DNA of 5,370 nucleotides, from assembly GCA_002414705.1 (NCBI GenBank), contig DIAL01000075.1, forward strand, positions 8,452-13,821, read 5' to 3'. Under the pieces are notes generated by a model. That model saw only the letters and a program-made list of their open reading frames with translations. It had not been told where the DNA came from and did not search any database. Of this stretch, positions 1 through 4,459 are shown in pieces (position 1 is the first letter of the stretch; each line of letters opens with the position of its first letter). The DNA is from Flavobacteriaceae bacterium UBA5079 (GTDB lineage Bacteria > Bacteroidota > Bacteroidia > Flavobacteriales > Flavobacteriaceae). The position numbers and the translations under genes were made by a program.

Positions 1-117
1 ATCTGATGGAAAATTAATTTCACCTTGCGTTGTTACTGCTGTAAAATCTGGTGCTTTATCACCAATTCTTGGCATTGAAAATGATTGCTCTTCTTTTGTT
101 ATTTCTGTAGTATCCAT
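1..117 (-). CDS. Peroxiredoxin (AhpC/TSA family, Prx6/1-Cys-like), N-terminal fragment
   Basis: Only the first 39 codons are in the window; the gene runs off the left edge. The fragment begins MDTTEITKEEQSFSMPRIGD and continues KAPDFTAVTTQGEINFPSD. The GD-x-APDF-x-A segment followed by GEI-x-FPSD is the usual opening of peroxiredoxins of the Prx6-like group, which reduce H2O2 and organic peroxides in the cytoplasm. The catalytic PxxxTxxC motif lies past the edge and cannot be checked. Two starts are possible: the ATG at 117 and an in-frame ATG at 75 (MPRIGD...), where many homologues begin. The one at 117 is preferred because the frame is open and it lies about 25 nt from the predicted transcription start. 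The subgroup is inferred from the N-terminus alone. Confidence 0.83.
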   Translation of the reverse strand, partial: MDTTEITKEEQSFSMPRIGDKAPDFTAVTTQGEINFPSD

Positions 118-145
118 AGTGTATTTGTATTAGATTAATTTATTA

Positions 146-153
146 CAAATATA
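146..153 (-). promoter_or_regulatory. -7 element of the peroxiredoxin promoter
   Basis: Read on the minus strand this is TATATTTG, an exact match to the Bacteroidota -7 consensus TAnnTTTG. It ends 28 nt upstream of the ATG at 117, giving a short leader. No TTG is found 17-23 nt further upstream, so the -33 half is missing; a dyad occupies that place instead (176-189). Confidence 0.65.
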
Positions 154-160
154 GTTTATA

Positions 161-175
161 ATAGTTTTTAACTAT
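161..175. promoter_or_regulatory. Small perfect dyad in the peroxiredoxin promoter spacer
   Basis: ATAGTT-TTT-AACTAT is a perfect 6-bp inverted repeat with a 3-bp centre. It lies between the -7 box and the larger dyad at 176-189. A protein bound here would cover the promoter spacer, so it could be a repressor operator, but such a short AT-rich palindrome could also arise by chance. Confidence 0.25.
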
Positions 176-189
176 GTAACTTATGTTAC
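176..189. promoter_or_regulatory. Candidate Crp/Fnr-type operator upstream of the peroxiredoxin gene
   Basis: GTAAC-TTAT-GTTAC is a perfect 5-4-5 inverted repeat, the spacing used by many Crp/Fnr-family regulators (for example TTGAT-N4-ATCAA for Fnr). Its centre (182.5) lies about 40 bp upstream of the transcription start predicted from the -7 box, which is the usual place for a class II activator, and it replaces the missing -33 element. The family assignment is inferred from geometry; the half-site has not been matched to a known regulator. Confidence 0.42.
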
Positions 190-499
190 TAACCATCCAT
201 TTTTTAGGATTTTATCAAAGATATTTTAAAATTGACATTTTTAATACTCAATTAATCTTCTATATATAATTTGTTAATAATCCTTTTAGTTCATGTTAAA
301 CGAATCTTAATTTTTATCAAATTATTTGCTTCAATATTTTTACTCAAAGAATATGTGTATTTTTTGGAGTAGTTTGTGAAAGACTTATAAAGGTTTTAAT
401 TGATTAAGTTTTTTAACCTTGCTAAATTAAATGAGATTGTTTAATGTAATTTCGTTTTTTAATTAGCAGAAAGGGGATATTGTCAACTAGAATGACAAC
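190..499. other. Gene-free AT-rich intergenic stretch
   Basis: This region separates the peroxiredoxin promoter from the tRNA-Ser terminator. No reading frame of convincing length or composition was found on either strand, and no RNA gene was recognised. Two weak inverted repeats are visible: AAGGTT at 390-395 with AACCTT at 415-420 (19-nt spacer), and TTGTCA at 480-485 with TGACAA at 493-498 (7-nt spacer), the latter next to the tRNA terminator. Neither is followed by a convincing T-tract. Confidence 0.6.
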
Positions 500-501
500 T
501 A

Positions 502-541
502 AAAAAACAAACCCTTGTAAATCATGTGTTTACAAGGGTTT
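502..541 (-). terminator. Rho-independent terminator of tRNA-Ser
   Basis: The arms AAACCCTTGTAAA (509-521) and TTTACAAGGGTTT (529-541) form a perfect 13-bp stem with a 7-nt loop. Read on the minus strand, the direction of the tRNA, the stem is followed by GTTTTTTT, a clear T-tract. The hairpin begins 2 nt after the tRNA 3' end, so almost the whole 3' trailer is the terminator. Confidence 0.9.
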
Positions 542-543
542 TG

Positions 544-628
544 CGGAGAGTAAGGGATTCGAACCCCTGGAGGTGTGACCCTCAACAGTTTTCAAGACTG
601 CCGCATTCGACCACTCTGCCAACTCTCC
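544..628 (-). tRNA. tRNA-Ser, anticodon UGA
   Basis: The minus strand folds as a type II tRNA of 85 nt. The acceptor stem is GGAGAGT (628-622) with ACTCTCC (551-545), followed by discriminator G at 544. The D-stem is GCA/TGC. The anticodon stem GCAGT/ACTGT closes the loop CTTGAAA, with anticodon TGA at 592-594. A long variable arm with a GAGG/CCTC stem is present, typical of serine tRNAs. The T-arm is AGGGG-TTCGAAT-CCCTT. The 3' CCA is not encoded (the next bases are CAA) and must be added by the CCA-adding enzyme. It reads UCA and, by wobble or modification, other UCN serine codons. It appears to be a single-gene unit with its own promoter and terminator. Confidence 0.97.
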
Positions 629-640
629 AGTAGTGTCTCA

Positions 641-654
641 TCAGGTTTACCTGA
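641..654. repeat. Perfect palindrome in the tRNA-Ser leader
   Basis: TCAGGT-TT-ACCTGA is a 6-bp inverted repeat around 2 bp, placed just downstream of the predicted tRNA transcription start and 12 bp before the mature tRNA 5' end. As RNA it could form a 5-bp stem with a 4-nt loop; as DNA it could be an operator. Confidence 0.45.
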
Positions 655-663
655 ATGCGGCTG

Positions 664-695
664 CAAATATAGAACCCTTTTTTCATTCTTTCAAA
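664..695 (-). promoter_or_regulatory. Promoter of tRNA-Ser
   Basis: On the minus strand the -33 element TTTG (692-695) and the -7 element TATATTTG (664-671) are separated by exactly 20 nt, matching the housekeeping promoter of Bacteroidota (TTTG, N19-21, TAnnTTTG). The predicted transcription start is near 658-661, giving a 5' leader of about 30 nt to be removed by RNase P. Confidence 0.8.
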
Positions 696-758
696 TAAAA
701 AAACTGAAAATTTTAAAACAATTTTAAATCTAACGCTAATAAATTTATTTTCTGTTAG

Positions 759-786
759 TTGATACCATTCACTTACCTTATTTTTG
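759..786 (+). promoter_or_regulatory. Promoter of the nitroreductase gene
   Basis: TATTTTTG at 779-786 matches TAnnTTTG. A TTG at 759-761 lies 17 nt upstream, slightly closer than the usual 19-21. The predicted start of transcription is near 790-793, leaving a leader of only about 15 nt before the ATG at 806. It is divergent from the tRNA-Ser promoter, about 65 bp away. Confidence 0.55.
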
Positions 787-794
787 CATAAACA

Positions 795-809
795 ATGAAA
801 AGAATATGA
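795..809 (+). other. Four-codon upstream ORF overlapping the nitroreductase start
   Basis: ATG AAA AGA ATA TGA encodes MKRI. Its stop codon overlaps the nitroreductase ATG as ATGA (806-809). It would begin within a few nucleotides of the predicted transcription start. The frame is real, but translation is not shown; it may be chance in AT-rich DNA. Confidence 0.25.
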
Positions 810-1435
810 GTGTTATTGACCATTTAAATTGGCGCTATGCCACAAAAGCGTTTGATATTAATAAAAAGGTAGCTCCTGAAAAGTTAGATGTTATTAAGCA
901 AGCATTTAATTTAACAGCCACTTCTTATGGTTTACAGCCTATTAAATTGGTTATTGTTTCCAATAAAGAATTACAAAACCAATTGGTTTCTGCCGCAATG
1001 AACCAAAAACAGATAGAACAAGCATCGCATGTTTTGGTTTTTTGTATCCAAACCCATGTTGATGAAAACTTTGTAACAGAATATTTTAATCGAGTTAGTT
1101 TGATTCGTAAGACACCTAAAGAAGTATTAAAGCCTTTTCAGGATTTTTTAATAGATGATTTTGAGAAAAAATCACAAGAAATGATAGAATCTTGGGCTGT
1201 TAAACAAGCCTATTTAGCCATGGGAAATTTATTAACCGTTTGTGCTATTGAAGGTATTGATGCCTGTCCTATGGAAGGTTTTATACCCGAAACATGTGAT
1301 AATTTATTAGGTTTACGAGATAAAGGCCTAAAATCGGTTTTATTACTACCAATAGGCTATCGTGCTGAAGATGATATGTTTGCCGATTTTAAAAAAGTAC
1401 GAAGACACATAGCAGATAGTATTATAGAATTGTAA
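806..1435 (+). CDS. NAD(P)H-dependent FMN nitroreductase, NfsB-like
   Basis: This 209-residue protein has the size and layout of oxygen-insensitive nitroreductases of the NfsB group (E. coli NfsB is 217), cytoplasmic FMN homodimers that use NAD(P)H to reduce nitroaromatics, quinones and similar electrophiles by two electrons. By recalled alignment, R10 and K14 in RYATKAFD match the FMN-binding RHSTKAFD of NfsB. S40 and Q44-P45 match the SxxxxQP segment, N66 and the following ASHVLVFC match its core strand, MEGF (156-159) matches IEGF, LPIGYRAEDD matches VPVGHHSVED, and K197-x-R199 matches the C-terminal phosphate-binding pair. The start at 806 follows a -7 box by 19 nt; a 4-codon frame (795-809) overlaps it. 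It appears monocistronic and ends in a hairpin. The natural substrate cannot be told from sequence. Confidence 0.9.
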   Translation: MSVIDHLNWRYATKAFDINKKVAPEKLDVIKQAFNLTATSYGLQPIKLVIVSNKELQNQLVSAAMNQKQIEQASHVLVFCIQTHVDENFVTEYFNRVSLIRKTPKEVLKPFQDFLIDDFEKKSQEMIESWAVKQAYLAMGNLLTVCAIEGIDACPMEGFIPETCDNLLGLRDKGLKSVLLLPIGYRAEDDMFADFKKVRRHIADSIIEL

Positions 1436-1465
1436 AGGATACTTAAAATAGTATCCTTTACAATT
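1428..1465. terminator. Shared 16-bp hairpin between convergent genes
   Basis: AATTGTAAAGGATACT (1428-1443) and AGTATCCTTTACAATT (1450-1465) form a perfect 16-bp stem with a 6-nt loop. It includes the nitroreductase stop codon and ends 6 bp before the stop of the convergent lipoprotein gene. Neither side has a T-tract, so it is not a classical intrinsic terminator. It may protect the 3' ends of both transcripts or act as a bidirectional transcription barrier. Confidence 0.6.
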
Positions 1466-1471
1466 ACAAAA

Positions 1472-1849
1472 CTAGGGGGTTACTAATTTGGTTCCTTTTG
1501 TTTTATAAAACTCACCCATACCAGCAACTAAACCGTCAAAAGTGGCCTTTTCAAATTTTCCGCTGATACTAAAATCCATTCCTTGAATTTGAAATTTGGC
1601 AACTAATTTATTCTCTTCAATACTTAAATCTTGAAGTACAGAATTGCCCAATGCCGAATTTAAGTTTCCAACATATTGATTCGCTTCGTTTTTAGAGATA
1701 ATTAATTCGGTTGCAATATTTCCTTGAGGTGTATCTTCAACGATTAAATTCCAAGTTCCAATATTTGGGTCAACAGTAGCTTTACTACTCCCGCAATTTG
1801 TTAAACTTAATGTAACTACAACAAATAGTGCTAAAAATACTTTTTTCAT
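1472..1849 (-). CDS. Small lipoprotein of unknown function, probably lipocalin-like
   Basis: This 125-residue protein starts with a lipoprotein signal peptide: K2-K3, a hydrophobic run from V4 to L16 and the lipobox L16-T-N-C19, so C19 should be lipidated and about 107 residues exposed. The acidic or lysine-acidic tract that directs flavobacterial lipoproteins to the cell surface is not seen after the cysteine (GSSKATVD), which argues for a periplasmic location. The mature part begins with an IGTW motif (30-33) and continues as alternating hydrophobic strands (WNLIVED, ATELIIS, QYVGNL, KLVAKFQI, FSISGKFE, FDGLVAG). This is what a small beta-barrel with the GxW lipocalin signature would look like, but the fold is an inference. 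I do not recognise a named family. It is divergent from the aminotransferase gene and convergent with the nitroreductase. No good TAnnTTTG promoter is seen. Confidence 0.8.
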   Translation of the reverse strand: MKKVFLALFVVVTLSLTNCGSSKATVDPNIGTWNLIVEDTPQGNIATELIISKNEANQYVGNLNSALGNSVLQDLSIEENKLVAKFQIQGMDFSISGKFEKATFDGLVAGMGEFYKTKGTKLVTP

Positions 1850-1896
1850 ATAAATAGTTGTTTTGGTTAATTAGATTATGAAATATATAAAAAAAA

Positions 1897-1927
1897 TTGT
1901 TCATACGCGGAGGGAATTGTAGTTTTG
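1897..1927 (+). promoter_or_regulatory. Promoter of the DegT-family aminotransferase gene
   Basis: TTG at 1897-1899 and TAGTTTTG at 1920-1927 are separated by exactly 20 nt, matching the Bacteroidota promoter consensus. The predicted transcription start is near 1931-1935, so the leader before the ATG at 1941 is only about 6-10 nt. GGAGGG at 1909-1914 lies inside the promoter spacer and cannot serve as a ribosome binding site for this gene. Confidence 0.7.
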
Positions 1928-1940
1928 ATAAAAAATAGGT

Positions 1941-3137
1941 ATGCCAGGATTTGAATTATTTGGAAGTGCAGAACGCAAAGAAGTAAATGATGTTTTAGAT
2001 AGCGGTGTTTTAATGCGCTACGGTTTTGATGGTATGCGAAATAATCATTGGAAAGCTAAAGAACTAGAAGCAGAACTTCAAGAAATATTGCAAGTCAAAT
2101 ATGCCCAATTAGTATCCAGCGGAACGGCTGCTGTTTCAGTGGCTATGGCTGTTGCTGGTGTTGGAGCAGGTGATGAAGTTATTATGCCAACCTTTACATT
2201 CGTAGCCAGTTTCGAAGCTATTATGATGTTAGGTGCCATTCCGGTTTTAGTAGATATTGATGACACGCTTACGCTAGATCCAAAAGCAGTAGAAGCTGCT
2301 ATAACACCAAAAACAAAAGCTATTATGCCTGTACACATGTGTGGTAGCATGGCAAATTTAAGCGCACTACAAGCTATTTGTAAAAAGCATAATGTATTGC
2401 TTATAGAAGATGCTTGTCAAGCCATTGGAGGGTCCTACAACGGAAAACCATTGGGAAGTATAGGTGATGTAGGTTGTTTTTCTTTCGATTTTGTAAAAAC
2501 CATTACCTGTGGTGAAGGTGGAGCCGTAATCACTAACAACGAAACCTATTTTAAACATGCCGATCATTATACAGATCATGGTCACGATCACGAAGGCATG
2601 GATCGTGGAGCTGAAACGCACCCATTTTTAGGTTATAATTTCAGAATTTCAGAATTGCAAGCTGCTGTAGGTTTGGCTCAAGCACGACGTTTATATGATT
2701 TTGTTGCCATACAAAAGAAGCATTACACCATTTTACGTGATGCTTTATCAACAATTCCCGAAGTTACTTTTAGAACGGTTCCTGAAGGCGGTGAAGAAAG
2801 CTATGGTTTTTTAAATTTCTTTTTACCAGATTTAGAAATAGCGAGAAACGTTTCAAAAGCATTTAAAGAAACTGGGGTTGATGTTTGTTTTCATTACTAT
2901 GATAACAATTGGCATTATATTAGAAAGTGGGATCATCTAAAAGATTTAAAATCATTATATCCTATTTCTGCAGACGTTAAAGAAGGCTTAAAATACCTAA
3001 AAACAAAAACTTTTGAGCAATCTGATCATTATATAGCGAGAAATATATCTTGTTTAATTAAATTATCTTGGACAGAGGAGCAGGTAAAAGCGCGTGCAGA
3101 AAAAATGAAAAAAGCTATTTTGGAGGCCCTTAAATAG
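1941..3137 (+). CDS. PLP-dependent aminotransferase, DegT/DnrJ/EryC1/StrS family
   Basis: This 398-residue protein is a full-length fold-type I aminotransferase of the sugar/cyclitol aminotransferase family, cytoplasmic and normally dimeric. Visible marks are SGTAA (60-64) for the cofactor phosphate, TFTFVAS (84-90), the EDACQAIG block (156-163) with D157 against the pyridine nitrogen and Q160, and SFDFVK at 181-186 followed by GEGG, with K186 as the Schiff-base lysine. GYNFRISELQAAVG (231-244) is the usual family substrate-side motif. A His/Asp-rich loop lies at 206-227. Members usually transfer an amino group from glutamate or glutamine to a keto sugar or keto cyclitol for surface polysaccharides or aminoglycosides. 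Here no glycosyltransferase, nucleotide-sugar enzyme or flippase is adjacent, so the substrate is unknown. It has its own promoter and terminator. The ATG at 1941 fits the expected MPGFELFG N-terminus. Confidence 0.9.
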   Translation: MPGFELFGSAERKEVNDVLDSGVLMRYGFDGMRNNHWKAKELEAELQEILQVKYAQLVSSGTAAVSVAMAVAGVGAGDEVIMPTFTFVASFEAIMMLGAIPVLVDIDDTLTLDPKAVEAAITPKTKAIMPVHMCGSMANLSALQAICKKHNVLLIEDACQAIGGSYNGKPLGSIGDVGCFSFDFVKTITCGEGGAVITNNETYFKHADHYTDHGHDHEGMDRGAETHPFLGYNFRISELQAAVGLAQARRLYDFVAIQKKHYTILRDALSTIPEVTFRTVPEGGEESYGFLNFFLPDLEIARNVSKAFKETGVDVCFHYYDNNWHYIRKWDHLKDLKSLYPISADVKEGLKYLKTKTFEQSDHYIARNISCLIKLSWTEEQVKARAEKMKKAILEALK

Positions 3138-3161
3138 TTACAAAAACATATTAGAATAAGT

Positions 3162-3213
3162 AAACCTAATTAAATTCACATTATTTGTACGCGTGAACTT
3201 AATTAGGTTTTTT
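3162..3213 (+). terminator. Rho-independent terminator of the aminotransferase gene
   Basis: AAACCTAATTAA (3162-3173) pairs with TTAATTAGGTTT (3199-3210). After one A/C mismatch, TTCAC (3175-3179) pairs with GTGAA (3193-3197), leaving a 13-nt loop. On the plus strand the stem runs into TTTTTT (3208-3213). It lies between convergent genes; on the minus strand the following T-run is weaker and displaced (TTTTTG at about 3143), so it may also stop ribB transcription, less efficiently. Confidence 0.85.
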
Positions 3214-3259
3214 ATTTGTTTTAATGTATTTCAGTAAGGTAGTTATATGTTCTCTTTAA

Positions 3260-4414
3260 TTAATAATTAACATACTCCACAATCTCCAATCCATAACCAA
3301 TCATACCAACACGCTTGGTCTGTTCGCTATTAGAAATGAGTTTTAATTTATGGATATTTAAATCATGAAGAATTTGAGCGCCAATACCAAAATCTTTGGC
3401 ATCCATATCAATTCGAGGTGCTTTTATAAGATTTCCAGGAACTTGAGATTCTTTTAAAACGTTAAGGCGTTTTAATAAATTCATGGTCTGCGACTGCTGA
3501 TTTATAAATATTACAGCACCTTTTTCGGCTTGGTTAATAACCGTGAACATATCGTCTAACTTCTGGTCGGCATTATTAGTTAATGTACCAAGGATATCAT
3601 CATTTACTAATGTTGCGTTTACGCGTGTTAATACAGGTTCGCTTGTTGTCCAAGTCCCTTTGGTTAGCGCAATATGAATTTGATTGTTTGTTGTTTGGTT
3701 ATAAGCACGTAATCTGAAAGTTCCAAAGCGGGTTTCTAGATTAAAATCTTCAACTTTTTCAATTAATGAATCGTGTTGCATGCGGTATGCTACTAAATCT
3801 TCAATAGAAACAATTTTAAGATCGAATTTTTTAGCCACTTTCACCAACTGTGGTAAACGTGCCATCGTGCCATCTTCATTCATGATTTCTACAATTACAC
3901 CTGCTGGTTTTAAACCTGCAAGTCGTGCAAAATCAATAGCAGCTTCAGTATGTCCTGTTCGTCTTAAAACACCACCTTCTTTAGCTACCAAAGGAAAAAT
4001 ATGTCCTGGTCTTGCTAGTTCAAAAGGTTTGATGTTATCATCTACCAATGCTTGAACCGTTTTAGCACGATCAGCTGCTGAAATACCTGTAGTTACTCCA
4101 TTTCCTCTTAAATCTACAGAAATGGTAAAAGCCGTTTCCATAGGATCGGTGTTGTTATGCACCATCATATTAAGCTCCAAATCTTTACACCGTTTTTCTG
4201 TAAGTGGTGTGCAAATTAACCCACGACCGTGAGTTGCCATAAAGATAATCATTTCAGGTGTTGCCATTTCGGCAGCAGCTAAAAAATCACCTTCATTTTC
4301 GCGGTTTTCATCATCAACAACAATAATAACCTTACCGTTTCTAATGTCGTTTATAGCATCTTCTATGGCATCTAATTGAATGGTTTTATTATTTTGAGCT
4401 TGAGTAGTAGGCAT
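3260..4414 (-). CDS. ribB: 3,4-dihydroxy-2-butanone-4-phosphate synthase with degenerate RibA-like domain
   Basis: This cytoplasmic enzyme of riboflavin synthesis converts ribulose 5-phosphate to 3,4-dihydroxy-2-butanone 4-phosphate and formate. From the ATG at 4414 it has 384 residues. The RibB half (about 1-210) is intact: DDENRENEGD (34-43) holds the Mg-binding acidic residues, and THGRGLIC (61-68), TTGISAADRA (108-117), RPGHIFPL (135-142) and RRTGHTEAAIDFARLAG (151-167) complete the active site. The second half (about 219-384) aligns with GTP cyclohydrolase II, keeping DFGIGAQIL (341-349) and GYGLEIVE (373-380), but HSECLTGD is replaced by NATLVNDD (266-273), RCDCG by TNNAD (279-283) and QEGRGIGL by a QQSQTMNLL segment (306-314). 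All three zinc cysteines are gone, so this half should not open GTP. A separate RibA must exist elsewhere. A longer frame from TTG at 4438 is rejected because that TTG is part of the -7 box. It lies 45 bp after the permease gene. Confidence 0.93.
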   Translation of the reverse strand: MPTTQAQNNKTIQLDAIEDAINDIRNGKVIIVVDDENRENEGDFLAAAEMATPEMIIFMATHGRGLICTPLTEKRCKDLELNMMVHNNTDPMETAFTISVDLRGNGVTTGISAADRAKTVQALVDDNIKPFELARPGHIFPLVAKEGGVLRRTGHTEAAIDFARLAGLKPAGVIVEIMNEDGTMARLPQLVKVAKKFDLKIVSIEDLVAYRMQHDSLIEKVEDFNLETRFGTFRLRAYNQTTNNQIHIALTKGTWTTSEPVLTRVNATLVNDDILGTLTNNADQKLDDMFTVINQAEKGAVIFINQQSQTMNLLKRLNVLKESQVPGNLIKAPRIDMDAKDFGIGAQILHDLNIHKLKLISNSEQTKRVGMIGYGLEIVEYVNY

Positions 4415-4435
4415 AATGTTGTTTTTGTTAAAGTG

Positions 4436-4443
4436 CAAAGGTA
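4436..4443 (-). promoter_or_regulatory. -7 element of the ribB promoter
   Basis: On the minus strand this is TACCTTTG, an exact TAnnTTTG match, in the 45-bp gap between the permease stop (4460-4462) and the ribB ATG (4414). The predicted leader is about 15 nt. The -33 side is imperfect: TTTTC (4464-4468), inside the end of the permease gene, is at the right distance. No FMN riboswitch fits in the gap. Confidence 0.55.
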
Positions 4444-4459
4444 TTGCTTATTTTGTATT

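Noticed and set aside
390..420. AAGGTT / AACCTT inverted repeat as a terminator
   Set aside because: The stem is only 6 bp, with a 19-nt loop, in very AT-rich DNA with no T-tract after it.
1880..1887. TATATTTC on the minus strand as a -7 box for the lipoprotein gene
   Set aside because: The last base departs from TAnnTTTG and no TTG lies 17-23 nt upstream. It is possible but too weak to annotate.
1909..1914. GGAGGG as a Shine-Dalgarno site for the aminotransferase
   Set aside because: It is 27 nt or more from the ATG and lies between the -33 and -7 promoter elements, upstream of the predicted transcript.
2078..2350. 90-codon minus-strand open frame inside the aminotransferase gene
   Set aside because: It is antisense to a conserved coding region, its translation is low-complexity (Ala/Thr/Ser/Ile-rich) and no promoter was seen. 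It is a shadow of the real gene.
2367..2621. 84-codon minus-strand open frame inside the aminotransferase gene
   Set aside because: It is antisense to the active-site region of the aminotransferase, and its translation resembles no family I recognise. It is a shadow frame.
3780..4055. 91-codon plus-strand open frame inside ribB
   Set aside because: It is antisense to the conserved RibB active-site motifs, which explain the sequence fully.
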